From Saprospiraceae bacterium (lineage in GTDB: Bacteria; Bacteroidota; Bacteroidia; Chitinophagales; Saprospiraceae): 64,000 nucleotides of DNA. The translations under genes and the position numbers were made by a program. The stretch lies in assembly GCA_016715405.1 (NCBI GenBank), contig JADKAE010000005.1, positions 124,001 to 188,000 of the forward strand, given 5' to 3'. Shown here one piece after another: positions 1 to 9,907 of this stretch. Under the pieces are notes generated by a model. The model was not told where the DNA came from. It made no database searches and saw only the letters and a program-made list of their open reading frames with translations. Each line of letters starts with the position of its first letter. The stretch's first letter is position 1.

Positions 1-304
1 AGGGTGAAAAGCGTTCAACGATCATCTCCACAAGCTGCACCATGGCGGCAATCGTAGAGATAAAGAGGATAAAGCGCAAAAACGTGAGGTCGAGTCCGAA
101 AATACCCCGCTCAATAAGCAGGTATTCATTAATAAGCCAGTTTACCGGAATAGTAATAGCCTGCACAAAAATAACGGCAACGCCCAAACCCACGGCTGTT
201 TTGACAGTTTTGGATACGGCCAGGAAAGAGCACATGCCTATGAAATAGGAAAGTACCATGTTTTCGATGAAGGCCGATTTTATAAAAACATTTATAGCTT
301 CCAT
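1..304 (-). CDS. nqrE: Na+-translocating NADH:quinone reductase subunit E (3' end outside window)
   Basis: Integral membrane subunit of the Na+-NQR complex, which couples NADH:quinone electron transfer to Na+ export. About 101 N-terminal codons are present, from an ATG at 302-304; the C-terminus lies before position 1. The visible part has the family's N-terminal features: IKSAFIENMVLSYFIGMC, then LAVSKTVKTAVGLGVAVIFV, and the hydrophobic segments around LIERGIFGLDLTFLRFILFI. It follows nqrD by 21 bp on the same strand, the usual order, so nqrF is expected just outside the window (inference). The short residue runs match the family closely. Confidence 0.93.
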   Translation of the reverse strand, partial: MEAINVFIKSAFIENMVLSYFIGMCSFLAVSKTVKTAVGLGVAVIFVQAITIPVNWLINEYLLIERGIFGLDLTFLRFILFISTIAAMVQLVEMIVERFSP

Positions 305-325
305 GATTGCTGCATTTGAGCGAGA

Positions 326-1044
326 TTAGGAAATATCCACCAACTTCTTATTATAACTGCGTTGTATCCAAATGAGAATTCCCACGAGCAACAGCGCAGC
401 AGTGGGCAATACCATTAGGTTGTTGTTGGCATACCAGCCGAACCAACTGCCCTCAGCGGCAGTATTGATGCTATAAGCACTGGTAGGGCCGATAATCTTC
501 CATTCGATAGGGCTTCCGGCAAACAGGCTCCCTTTACCTGTAACTTCCCTAACTACAGCAACAATAATCAGCACAGCGCCGTAGCCGAGGCCGTTGCCGA
601 TACCATCGAGAAACGAACGCCAGGGTTTGTTGGCCATAGCGAAAGCCTCTAGGCGCCCCATCACTATACAGTTAGTGATGATCAGGCCGATAAAGACTGA
701 CAACTGCTTCCAAATTACGTAGTTGAACGCTTTAAGGAATAGTTCTACAATGGTAACCAACAAGGCAATTATAACCAACTGGGCAATCATGCGCACCTCT
801 TTGGGAATATAATTCCGCACAGCAGAGGTAGCCAGGTTGGAAAATCCCGTTACCAGTGTGACCGCTATGGCCATTACCACCGAGGGGTACACTTGCGTGG
901 TAATAGCCAGCGCCGAGCATACCCCGAGGATTTGCACAGTAACCGGGTTGTTGTCGTTGAAGGGATCGGTGAGCAGTTTTCGCTCTTTTTTGCCGAACCA
1001 CTCCTCTTTCTCCTTGGAGCGCTTATTACTGTATTTTCAGCCAT
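326..1044 (-). CDS. nqrD: Na+-translocating NADH:quinone reductase subunit D (one frameshift)
   Basis: Multi-pass membrane subunit of Na+-NQR, paralogous to NqrE. The open stretch from 937 down reads MQILGVCSALAITTQVYP and on to a stop at 326-328. Upstream, a second frame supplies the missing conserved N-terminus EKEEWFGKKERKLLTDPFND followed by NPVTVQ. That frame has no start codon, but an ATG at 1042-1044 reads MAENTV and joins it if one base is added near 1027. I therefore annotate one gene of about 240 residues. It lies in the operon nqrA-B-C-D-E. The shorter start at 937 would delete a conserved segment and is rejected. Confidence 0.92.
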
Positions 1045-1111
1045 AGCCTACGCTTTTTTTCGTTTTTTAAAATTTACCACCTAAATGGCTATACGAGGCA
1101 AATATTGGTGT

Positions 1112-1838
1112 TTAATTAGCTCTTTTTATCTTGTCGAGGTACGGCTTGTAATTAGTAATACCCCTATTGATCATTTCAGATACGCCGTTACTTGTAATGG
1201 TAGAACCCGTGATAGCATCTACCTCGTGCTGTGGATCGCGCGCACCGCCCTTGCGAACAATGACGGAGACGAACTCGCCTTTATCGTTGAATATTTTCTT
1301 GTTAGCAAATTGAGCCGGAAAACCGGGGTTGTCTTTGATCTCAGCGCCAAGGCCCGGCGTTTCCGACTTGTGGTCAAAGCTGGCGCCGGCAACCGTATTC
1401 AGGTCCGATTCCAGGGCAATATTTCCCCATATCTCATCCCACAATCCGTTGCCGCGAATGGAAAGGATGTAATACTTTTTGCTGTCGTCAGGACTGTTAT
1501 AAATAAAAACAGGCAATAAGCGATCGGCTTCAGGTTTCTTTTTCCTGCGCCAAGCTAATGTTCTCGGCTTTTTCACCGTCTACCACTTCGCCTTTCATGT
1601 TAACAACAACCTGTTCGACTTGTTTTTCAAAAATATCGAGTACTTGCTGGTCGCTCAGCTCGTCGAATTTGTCGCCACCCAATTGGGTACGCACCGCAGC
1701 CAAAACAGCCCGTTTGTTGAAAACAGCCTCGCTGCGCAAGGCATATGGCTCGGTGACATAAAACATCCCGGCCAGTACCAACGCCGTGATAACGGTCATG
1801 ATCAGCGTAAATCGAAGAATATAGCCTGAAGATCCCAC
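1112..1838 (-). CDS. nqrC: Na+-translocating NADH:quinone reductase subunit C (one frameshift)
   Basis: Membrane-anchored flavoprotein subunit of Na+-NQR. The N-terminal part (start at 1838, a GTG) has one membrane segment, LRFTLIMTVITALVLAGMFY, and a periplasmic region. The C-terminal part contains DAITGSTITSNGV, the region corresponding to the S-G-A-T flavinylation motif whose Thr carries FMN through a phosphoester bond (family knowledge; here the motif reads TGST). The halves lie in different frames and join in a run of five A's near 1541: adding one A gives QEKKKPEADRLLP. The GTG start is weak; a true ATG could also be hidden by an error. It sits 39 bp after nqrB. Confidence 0.92.
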
Positions 1839-1877
1839 GCTTGTCAGTTTTAGTTTATTAAAAACAATTAGACGCTG

Positions 1878-3149
1878 CTATTGCGCAGCCGCTTTGGCTC
1901 TACGCGCCCTGCGCTTCATATTGCCCTCCAATATATAATGGTCGATCAATGGCGCAAAAACGTTCATCAACAGGATGGCCAACATCCAGCCTTCAGGGTA
2001 GGCGGGGTTCATCACGCGGATGACCATGCCAACTATGCCGATAAAGAAGCCATATATCCACTTGCCCCTATTGGTAGAAGATGCGGTAACCGGGTCGGTG
2101 GCCATAAAAACAATGGCAAACAAGAAGCTGCCCATATAAAAATGGTAATACCAAGGTACTTCCATAAACGGCGTCATGCCCCAGGCATTGAACAACAAGC
2201 CGGTGAACGCTACTCCAAAAACACCTGCCACCATTATGCGCCAGCTGGCAATGCCCGTGCCTATCAGGAACAAAGCGCCCAAAATGATCAAAGGTTTGCT
2301 TGTCTCACCTATGGAACCAGGTATAAATCCCCACCACATATCGCTTACGCTATAAGTGGCCACAACTTTCTCCCAGCCGCCCTGGTAGCCTAAAGCCAAA
2401 GGCGTAGCACCGGTATAGGCATCCATGACAGCAGTGCCGCCCGCGCCAAAGGTATCCCAACCCCAGGCATTAAAAATGCCGTCGAAAAATTGATATACCC
2501 CGCCGTATGCCGCAGTTTGATACACGCCGTTCACTTTTTCAAGACCGGAAACCCATACCTCGTCCCCGCGATATATGTGGGATAGGCAAAAAACACGAAT
2601 ACGCGAGCCAATAAGGCGATGTTAACGATATTCATGCCCGTGCCGCCGAATGCTTCTTTGCCGATGATAACGGCGAAAGCAACTGAAAAAGCCAGTATCC
2701 ACATGGGGATATCAGGCGGCATGAGCAAGGGGATCAGGGCGCCGGTGACCAGGAAACCCTCTTCTACACCGTGTCCTTTGCGCGAAGCATAGTAAAATTC
2801 TATGCCCAAACCCACCACGTGGGTGACGATGAAGATGGGCAAAATTTTGATCAACCCATACACCAGCTTGAGGTGTAATCCGTCGAGCAAACCGGGATAT
2901 AGGCCGATAGCATCGAAATGCTGGTAGCCGATATTGTAGGTGCCGAAAAGATAACATAGCTGCAGGGCAAGTACCACGTATACCATGGTGCGCTTCAGAT
3001 CTATGCCGTCGCGAATGTGCACCCCATCCGTAGTGACGGTTTTGGGCGTAAACGCAAACGTGAAGAACGCGTCGTAGGCCGTATGCAACAGCGGTGACGT
3101 CTTCTTGTCGGGTTCAATTCTTTCAAAAAATGAAGTAACGCTTTTTCAT
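1878..3149 (-). CDS. nqrB: Na+-translocating NADH:quinone reductase subunit B (two frameshifts)
   Basis: Largest membrane subunit of Na+-NQR, holding a covalent FMN and the Na+ path. The N-half has DAFFTFAFTPKTVT and GVHIRDGIDLKRTMVYVVLA; the C-half has DAYTGATPLALGYQGG, with the TGAT flavinylation motif, then several membrane helices. The halves join near 2534, where five A's should be six (LKKVNGVYQTAAYGG). A second indel lies in the A-run at 3142-3146: the ATG at 3147-3149 reads MKK and must shift frame to enter VTSFFERIEPDKK. With both repaired the gene spans about 424 residues, the family length. Confidence 0.93.
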
Positions 3150-3185
3150 AACAGTAATATAGCGGTTACTGGATGTGTATAAAAA

Positions 3186-4832
3186 TTAGCTCTGTTCGCT
3201 CATCATGTCGAGCCCCTGGCGCAAAATATGCTGCAGCGGCTGTTTGGATGTACACGCGAATTCGCAGAGCGCAATGTCTTCTTCGCTTAATTCGAGGATG
3301 CCCAGGCCTTCCATTTTTTCAAAATTGCCGGCCAGGATGGCTTTCATCAAATGTTGCGGGTACAAATCCATGGGCAATACCTGCTCGTATTGGCCGGTGA
3401 CGACAAATGCCCGCTTTTCGCCGTGGGTGTTGCTGTCGGCACGGAATTTGGCGCCCGGTACCAGGAAGTTGGGGTAAGTTCTCGATAATGTGGGGCGAAG
3501 CGATCCCGGTATCAACCATCCGAATAATTCGAAATAATCTCCTTCTTCGATCACGGTGACCTGGTCGTCCCAATAGTTCAGGAATGCCGATTCTGCTTTG
3601 TGTTCGCCGGTGAGTACATCACCGGAGATGATGCGCACGTGTTTTCCTTTGAGGTTGCCTTTCAACAAATCGCTGAGATTGGCGCCCAAATGCGTTTTTA
3701 CGTATTGCGGCGTTTCGAGTTCGGCGCCGGTAACAGCTACAACGCGGGTGGTATCAAAACGGCCTTCGGTGAAAAGCGTGCCGAGCGTAATTACTTCCTG
3801 TACACCCATCACCCATACTTTGTCACCGGTATTGATGGGTTTGATATGGTGAATTTGAATGCCTACGTTGCCGGCGGGGTGTTTGCCGCGGAACCAGTAT
3901 TTTTCTACGCCGGCAGCCTGGGTAAATACGGCGGAAGGCGGGTTGTCACCTCGGGCGTCCAGCCCCAGGTATACTTTGCCAACGGTCAGCTTGCCCAATA
4001 CGTCGAGACCTTTCTGGAACGCTTCACCGCGCCCTTCTACTACAAAATTGAGGTCGGGGGCCAAGGGCGCCGTGTCGAAGGTGCTGATAAAAATATCGCG
4101 GGGCACATCTTCGGGCGCCGGCGTAACGTCGAAGGGGCGCTGGCGTATCATGGGCCATACGCCGCTGTCGAGCAAAAAGGCTACCAGTTCTTCGCGCGTG
4201 CATTTGCCCGGGTCGGGGGCTTTGAACTCGCGGTATTTCATGTCCATGTCAGCTAATATTACCACTTCTTTAATCGCGCGTTTTTCGCCGCGATTGATGG
4301 CAACTATTTCGCCGCTCACCGGCGCTGCATATTTTATCTCGGGCTGGCTTTTGTCGTGAAACAAAGGATCGCCGGCTTTTACTATGCTGCCTACTTCTAC
4401 TTCCATTTTAGGAATGGGGAAGATGCCGCGGAAATTGGCAGGCATCAAGGCATATGTGGCCGACTTGACCTTTGCATTGATTTGAGAGGGGGCTTCGCCT
4501 TCGAGTTTGATGTCGAACCCCCTGCGCAGAGAAAACAACGGTTGACCACTGAGGTAGGCCGGCCGCTTGGTGTCAAATAATTCGCGCATTTGCGGGAAAA
4601 GCGAAAAATTAGCGCCCGATTTATCGGCGCCCAGTCGCTTGGCCTCTATCGCCATCAGGTTTTCAGATACCTGTACGATGATATAGATGACTATCAATAG
4701 CGATATAGCAGCCAGGCCGTATACGAACCAATTGGAATCGCTTTTTTCAGGCGCTGGAGTTTGTGCATGGCCAATTTGCGCAAGCAACAAAAATGCCGGT
4801 AAAACCAGCTTTATGATCCCGCTTTTCATCAT
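3186..4832 (-). CDS. nqrA: Na+-translocating NADH:quinone reductase subunit A with N-terminal membrane-anchor extension
   Basis: Peripheral cytoplasmic subunit of Na+-NQR in the classical complex. The ORF is intact at 548 residues, about 100 longer than the usual ~445. The canonical core starts near residue 101 (SLRRGFDIKLEGEAPSQ) and runs to the end. Ahead of it are a signal-peptide-like segment (residues 1-23, ending IGHA), a short polar linker (QTPAPEKSDSN), one transmembrane helix (about 35-55, WFVYGLAAISLLIVIYIIVQ) and a linker rich in charged residues. No alternative start before the core would remove the extension naturally, because the whole stretch is in frame. First gene of the operon; a TATATTTG -7 element lies upstream at 4872-4879. 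The extension suggests that this NqrA is tethered to the membrane (inference). Confidence 0.93.
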   Translation of the reverse strand: MMKSGIIKLVLPAFLLLAQIGHAQTPAPEKSDSNWFVYGLAAISLLIVIYIIVQVSENLMAIEAKRLGADKSGANFSLFPQMRELFDTKRPAYLSGQPLFSLRRGFDIKLEGEAPSQINAKVKSATYALMPANFRGIFPIPKMEVEVGSIVKAGDPLFHDKSQPEIKYAAPVSGEIVAINRGEKRAIKEVVILADMDMKYREFKAPDPGKCTREELVAFLLDSGVWPMIRQRPFDVTPAPEDVPRDIFISTFDTAPLAPDLNFVVEGRGEAFQKGLDVLGKLTVGKVYLGLDARGDNPPSAVFTQAAGVEKYWFRGKHPAGNVGIQIHHIKPINTGDKVWVMGVQEVITLGTLFTEGRFDTTRVVAVTGAELETPQYVKTHLGANLSDLLKGNLKGKHVRIISGDVLTGEHKAESAFLNYWDDQVTVIEEGDYFELFGWLIPGSLRPTLSRTYPNFLVPGAKFRADSNTHGEKRAFVVTGQYEQVLPMDLYPQHLMKAILAGNFEKMEGLGILELSEEDIALCEFACTSKQPLQHILRQGLDMMSEQS

Positions 4833-4871
4833 TTATCAGTCAGTTGTGTGAGCCGGATTAACAAAACTTGG

Positions 4872-4879
4872 CAAATATA
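4872..4879 (-). promoter_or_regulatory. -7 element for the nqr operon
   Basis: On the minus strand this reads TATATTTG, matching the Bacteroidota TAnnTTTG element, 39 bp before the nqrA ATG. I see no TTG at the expected -33 distance. A 10-bp perfect palindrome, GAAACGTTTC (4880-4889), abuts it on the upstream side and could be an operator (inference). Confidence 0.5.
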
Positions 4880-4953
4880 GAAACGTTTCGAATTAATAAG
4901 CATTTAGCGCTTTTTGTTGTTCATACATCGGTTCTATTTAGATTCATTCTAAA

Positions 4954-5028
4954 CTGTTGTCGGTTATCAGTTGTCGGTTGTCGGTTCATTTCTCTCAATA
5001 AGAACTGACAACCGATAACTGACAACAG
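4954..5028. repeat. Intergenic word-repeat hairpin (TCGGTT/GTTGTC type)
   Basis: The left arm (4954-4987) is built from repeated GTTGTCGGTT and GTTATCAG words. The right arm (5002-5028) is their near reverse complement, and the few arm differences are transitions. It lies between the stop of the AsmA-like gene (5033) and the nqr promoter, so it could end minus-strand transcription; there is no long T tract on that side. Confidence 0.7.
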
Positions 5029-5032
5029 ATAA

Positions 5033-7562
5033 CTACCCCCCATCTCCCCACTCTGTCGGCTCATCTACCGCCCGGACTGCCCCGAATTCTACTTCCAGCG
5101 CTTCGCGCACCAGGTCTTTGCGGCGTTCACTGCGTTCAAAATCAGATTTTACATTTCGTTTTGCCGACTTTACGTCGTATTCGTCAATGGTACCTTTAAC
5201 CGTGTAGTATAAATTAAAGAAACCTTTTTTCCTTGCGGGTTGTGGGCTGAACTTGGGGTCGTGTGCTTTGAGTTTATTGGCCACTACCTGGCCGGCATTT
5301 ACTTTAATACTATAGGAGATATCGTTGTCGAAACTGTGCTCGCCGCTGATGGTGAGGTTGAGCGCGTTGCTTTGAATAAACATGGTGGGAATATAGATCT
5401 TGCGGTTGCTGACTTCCAGGTAATTATCCATATTCACAAACCGGATATGCATGAGGTCTTTTAGTTTGATATAAGAAGAAAAGCTGCGCAGCACTCTCGA
5501 GTTCGATCAACTCGCCATTCTCAATGCTAACCCCCGCCAATACGCGGAGGCGGTCCATGAGAAAATGCCCCTCCTTGTCCCAGTATGCAAAAATGGCAAT
5601 TTTGGAATCGAGCGCGCCTTTCAGTTGTTTGTCGGTGAGTACCTCCTGCCCAAAATTGTCGGCTTGCCTGAAAAACTCGTTGACATCCACTTGCTGACAC
5701 ACCAACCGGGCCTTTAGCCGGGGTTCTTCTTCAAAAAACAACTGCCCATCCAAATTGAAATTGCCGCCCATAGCCCTTGTTTTGCCGGCTATCAGCAATT
5801 CATTATTGAGGAAGGTAAAGGTGCCGTTAAAGCCGCTGCCTTCGATTTGGTCGTAATTAAATGCGGCTATATCCGCCTTGAAAGCGCCTTTCAGGAACTG
5901 TGTAATACTCTCTCTGCGCTGTATTTGCTCTTCTTTCAGCGAATCGATGCTAACTATGGTGGTGTCTATGTTTTCGGGGGAGACCGCAGTGATTTGCAAC
6001 AAGCGGTCGATGTCGAGATTTTGCGAAAGCAGATTGGCTTCAAATTGCAATTCTACGCGTTGGGTATTCATAGAATCGGCAAAAAGCACCGGGATAAAAT
6101 TGGAAGCGGTTCCGTTCAACAATAAGTCGCTGCCTGCGCCTTCCAATTTAAAATTGCTTACGCTGAGCACGCTATCCTGCAATTGAACGGTTCCCTCATC
6201 CACTACCATTTTTTCGTTATTGATAGTGAGCGAAGCATCGTCAAAAACCAGCGTGCCGCCGGCGCGCACGCGGCTCATGCGGTATTCGCTCTGCATATCC
6301 TTTAAGCGGCCGTCGAGCGTGAGTGCCTGTATTTTGATATCTCCGCTTCCATCGCTGATCAAGGGGCTGGCCAGCAACCCGTAAACCAGGTGCAGGGGCA
6401 GGGCGCCGTCCATCGCAAAATGGACATCCGGGTTGTCGAGGTTGTCGAGGCGCAGGGCCATTTCCAATAATTCGCGTTCGTAGAAGCCCTTGAAATCGCG
6501 AATTTCGAAATAAGAGCCGCTACCTGCGCTATTTTCGCCGTTGTCGTAGATCATTACAAACGAGAGGTCTTTCAATTCGCCGTCCATTTTGGGGCTGCTC
6601 AGGCGGCCGTCCTCCAGGATGACTTCCGTGCGTACCTGCGGTTTTTTGCCGCCCCCCGATTCGCCCTTGACGAGCGTTTTCACCTGGAATTCGCCGCTGC
6701 TCTCCAGGTCGGCGATGTAGGCGGTATAGTTGCTGGGCAGTAGCTGCGTCAGTGAAGCCAGGTTGCCTTGTTCGTTATTGATATAGAGGTCGTAATAGCT
6801 CGATTTACCGCGACTTTCCATAAAACCGTACGCTTTAAACGTGTTGTCATCGAGCGATAGCGATACTTCTTCCAACTGGTAGCGCCCTTTTTCCATATCA
6901 ACGGCGATTTTGGCGGTGTAAGCCAGTTGCTTGCCGTCGAGATAGCGCACGCTGTCTATGTCTATAAAGCGCGACAACAGGGTGGCATTGCTGGCCAGGG
7001 TGAAGCGGTGAGCGTTAAACTGCCCTACAAAGGACGCGTTTTCTACCAGTACACGCATGTTTTGATTCGACGGCTCGTCTACGTACGCCAGTTCGATGTT
7101 GTCGAGCAGCGCTTCTTCCAAAGCAATAGTGGGGCCGTCGCCTGTGGAGGGCGTTTCTTTGTCGGAGGGTTTAAATATGTCGTAATTACCCTTTCCCCGC
7201 CGGTCGTGCTGCACCCACAGGGCGCCGTCGGATACTTTTAAAGAAGAAACTTCTATTTGAGAGCCCAGCAGGCTATACAAACCAAAGCGGAACGATACGT
7301 TGCCGGCTTCGAGCAGGCTCCTGCCCCGCGTATCTTTGAGTTTGACCTGCCGTAAATTGATGGCTGCATAAGGAAAACTCGACAGGATGGTCATGTCTAC
7401 CTTGCCTACGGTGAGCTCCGTCTTCAACTGCTTTTTCACCTGCCCCACAATCTGCCTGCCCAGGTTGTCGCTGAAAAAGGCAGTAATGATTAGCGCCAAC
7501 ACTATGACGATGGCAATAAAAACCAGCAGGATGACAAATAGGCGTTTGAGGAAGGTGCGCAT
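5033..7562 (-). CDS. AsmA-like outer-membrane-associated protein (one frameshift)
   Basis: Large AsmA/TamB-superfamily-type protein of about 843 residues. Such proteins are anchored in the inner membrane and reach into the periplasm, with a role in envelope or lipid homeostasis (family knowledge; substrate unknown). Residues 1-30 form one membrane helix (RLFVILLVFIAIVIVLALII). Typical AsmA features follow: KTELTVGKVDMTILSSFPYA and many beta-rich repeats ending in a region with the words LLIAGKTRAMGGNFNLDG. The C-terminal part is in another frame; one base added near 5482 gives SAAQLFSSYIKLKDLMHIRF. The ATG at 7560-7562 is preceded by word repeats rather than a recognisable promoter. No neighbour indicates a specific partner. 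Confidence 0.82.
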
Positions 7563-7563
7563 G

Positions 7564-7630
7564 GTGGGTTGTGGGTTGTGGGTTCTCTGTTCTCTGTTCT
7601 CCGTTGTCCGTTCTCTGTTCTCTGTTTGTG
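7564..7630. repeat. Intergenic word repeats (GTTGTGG and GTTCTCT words)
   Basis: Directly upstream of the AsmA-like start. Three GTTGTGG-type units are followed by several TCTGTTCTC-type units on the + strand. It has the same style as the other intergenic repeats of the window but is made of different words, with no clear second arm. Confidence 0.65.
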
Positions 7631-7690
7631 GATTACCAATTTTAACACCTCAATTTTAGTGTTTATTTAGATAAAATCAAATAGTCACCC

Positions 7691-7747
7691 ATACAGTCAT
7701 ACAGTCGTACAGTCGTACAGTCGTACAGTCGTAAAGTCGTAAAGTCT
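7691..7747. repeat. Tandem GTACAGTC 8-mer array (small copy)
   Basis: About six units of an 8-bp word, GTACAGTC, with variants ATACAGTC and GTAAAGTC at the ends. The same 8-mer makes up part of the 80-bp repeat array at 49941-50258, more than 42 kb away. It is downstream of the T9SS client gene (minus strand) and upstream of the AsmA-like gene. Confidence 0.8.
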
Positions 7748-7748
7748 C

Positions 7749-7785
7749 AAAAAAAAGGGCGACACCGTTGCCGATGCCGCCCTTT
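7749..7785 (-). terminator. Rho-independent-type terminator of the T9SS client gene
   Basis: On the minus strand the sequence forms a hairpin with arms AAAGGGCG and CGCCCTTT followed by a run of T's. It lies about 50 bp after the stop codon of the gene ending at 7837. Confidence 0.65.
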
Positions 7786-7790
7786 CCGGT

Positions 7791-7825
7791 TACCGGTCTG
7801 ACGGCTTGCAGCCGTCTGACCGGTA
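7791..7825. repeat. TACCGGTC hairpin, copy 1
   Basis: A 35-bp near-palindrome beginning and ending TACCGGTC...GACCGGTA with a single T:T mismatch in the stem. A second copy is at 44943-44977. The two differ so that the stem stays paired (inner GGCT/AGCC here, GGTT/AACC there), which suggests the structure is kept by selection. It lies just downstream of a minus-strand gene. Confidence 0.8.
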
Positions 7826-7836
7826 GGAGAAGCGGA

Positions 7837-9357
7837 TTATCTTACGATAACCAGTTTCTTGTGAATCGTTTCGCCGTTAACGTTGATAGCGGCAAAATAA
7901 GTGCCGATAGCAAGGTTATTCAGTTGCAGTTCTACATTGTTTTCACCGCTGTAGAGTTCTACTTCCTGGTTTGTACAGCGCGGCCAACATTGTCAAACAA
8001 CACGATACGTGCGTTTGATTCGTTGGGCGTGTAGATCTTCACGTTGCGTGTTGTCAAACTGTGCAGGGTTGGGGAAGAATTCGCCAACAGACAGTTTGCC
8101 TACATTGGCTACTTCAACCGGGTTGTTGTTAACGCCTTCCACCAGCGGAGTCGTACAGGTTACGTTCAGCGTAAAAGCGCCCGTAGCGCCTACGAAGCCG
8201 TGTACGCGGATGCGGTACTGAACGCCGGCCGTAGAAGCCCAAGATACCTGAGACTGTAAGCCGCAGAAGTCGTCGTTGCAAGCTACGCTGGTCAAAGCGC
8301 CGCAAGCGCCGGTGTAGATGTCAAGCTTAGAGTCGTAAGAAGTACCCGTGCACAAAGAAGCCGTGATCGTACCGCCGTTGCCCGTTACGATATACCAGAG
8401 GTCGGGAGCTACGCTAGCGCCGGTGCAAGAAGTAGCAGGGCCGTCAGTGGTAGCGCCAACCGTAGTGCCGGAAGCCGAACCGCCGCAAGCAATCGTCGTT
8501 GCGTTAGCGCAAGCGTTGTTGCCCGTCGGAGGAGGAGGAGGAGGAGGCGTGCAAGAAGTACACTGTACGGTAGTAGTGCGGCAAGAGCTCTGAGCACCGC
8601 AGTTAGCCAGGTTCCAGTGTGCGTACAGCGTACCGGTAAAGGAGTTGCTGAACTGCAGCGGAGTAGCGCCGAAAGCTACGATCGGGCCGCTTGGAGTGCC
8701 GGTGTGGATCGTAATAAAATCAGCGGCATTGCTGGAGGTGAAACGCAGCGTTTGGCCGGCAGCAGCTCCATTGATCGTAGAGTACTCACCTGCATAGCTG
8801 CAAGAGCTGATCGTAACCACCGTACCCGACGTGTTGATCGTAGCCGATCCGAAGGAACTCGTGTTGGTACAGCCAGAGAACACGCCGCCCGTACAAGCTA
8901 CCGACATCGAGAAGGCGCCGCGAGAGCTTAGTTTACCCGTTACCCAGATGTAGTAAGTTACACCGGGAGCTGTGGTAAACGTCACCTTCGAGTTGCGGTT
9001 GTTGGCTGCGCAGGTGAGGTCGTCGTTGTTACCTGCTACGCAAGTCAACGCCGTGCAAGATCCGCTGAATACGCCGATCTGCGTGTCGTAGTTGGTCGTA
9101 GCGCTACAAGTGCTCAACGTAACCGTCTGGCCCGTACCGGCGAAGCTGTACCATATGCCGTAACGCGGGAAGGTAAGTCCGCAAGCCGGCGGAGCGTCAA
9201 GACCGGAAGCAGAGGTGTTGCCCGTCACCGTCTGGCCGCAAGTAATTGCGATAGCGCCCGTACACAGGTCGTTAGACTGGGCCATAGCAGCGCCGGCCAG
9301 CATTACGCCGAATACCACTGCTGTGAGTTGTAGAATGAATTTGTTAAGTCCTTTCAT
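7837..9357 (-). CDS. Secreted protein with T9SS type A C-terminal sorting domain (two frameshifts)
   Basis: Cell-surface or secreted protein exported by Sec and then by T9SS. Signal peptide at residues 1-27 (KFILQLTAVVFGVMLAGAAMA). Two related Cys-rich domains of about 120 residues follow (starting NDLCTGAIAITCGQTVTG and NNACANATTIACGGSASG), with a different, CUB-like Cys-rich segment and a proline run (TPPPPPPPTG) between them. The sorting domain is split by two indels (near 8050 and 7967): GKLSVGEFFPNPAQFDN joins VKIYTPNESNARIVLFDNVG and then LQLNNLAIGTYFAAINVNG, ending in KKLVIVR at a stop at 7837-7839. I prefer the ATG at 9357 (MKGLNK) to 9369 because it directly precedes the signal peptide. 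The ligand or substrate is unknown. Confidence 0.85.
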
Positions 9358-9907
9358 ACGTCTAATCAATTAGTTTTACTATGAAAAAAAAGAAATGATG
9401 AAAATTCGATCTAATCATGAAACTTGGCCTGAAACAAAGGGGGGAACTTGTTTGTACAGGTAAAGTAGTACCGTACTGACCAAAGTAATGGCAGTACTTT
9501 GAGCGGTCAATAGGTTGTAAACTAAAACGTGGTATGTAACTAAAGCTCAGAATGACATCTGCAGGGGGGGGAATACGCAGATAAGATGTAAAATCTTCAA
9601 TATCCTATACGGACAAAGAATGATAATGTTTCACAAAAATAAACTATCTGCGGAATAATTTACACATATACCGTTTTTTTTTCATGGCATAGCGTATTTT
9701 GGTGTTAGTAATCCGCCCCTACAAAGCTGTGAGATATGATGTTATTAGCAACCGGAGGAGAACAAAACCTAAGCTGAATAGCTACCTGACGTCCCTCTGA
9801 TGTTTCATCTGTGTAAAATTAATAGTTTTTTTTCATTGAACAATTTATCACATATAATATTTTTGAAATTTTTACAAGAAACCGTTCACATACTGCGTTT
9901 GTCAATC
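9358..9907. other. Intergenic region between divergent genes
   Basis: 550 bp with no supportable gene. It separates the minus-strand T9SS client from the plus-strand lipoprotein. I see a clear promoter for the latter (9836-9865), a palindrome CAAAGTA-N7-TACTTTG at 9481-9501, a run of eight G's near 9563, and otherwise AT-rich sequence. No convincing -7 element for the T9SS gene was found. Confidence 0.6.
9836..9865 (+). promoter_or_regulatory. Bacteroidota-type promoter, TTG-N19-TATTTTTG
   Basis: TTG at 9836-9838, a 19-bp spacer and TATTTTTG at 9858-9865: a full match to the TTG-N19-TAnnTTTG consensus. Transcription would start near 9870, leaving a leader of about 38 nt before the ATG at 9908. 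This argues against starting the gene at 9800. Confidence 0.75.

Noticed and set aside
732..1001. 89-residue ORF on the - strand
   Set aside because: Out-of-frame reading of the nqrD N-terminus; real residues are in the adjacent frame.
3600..4256. 218-residue ORF on the + strand
   Set aside because: Shadow of intact nqrA.
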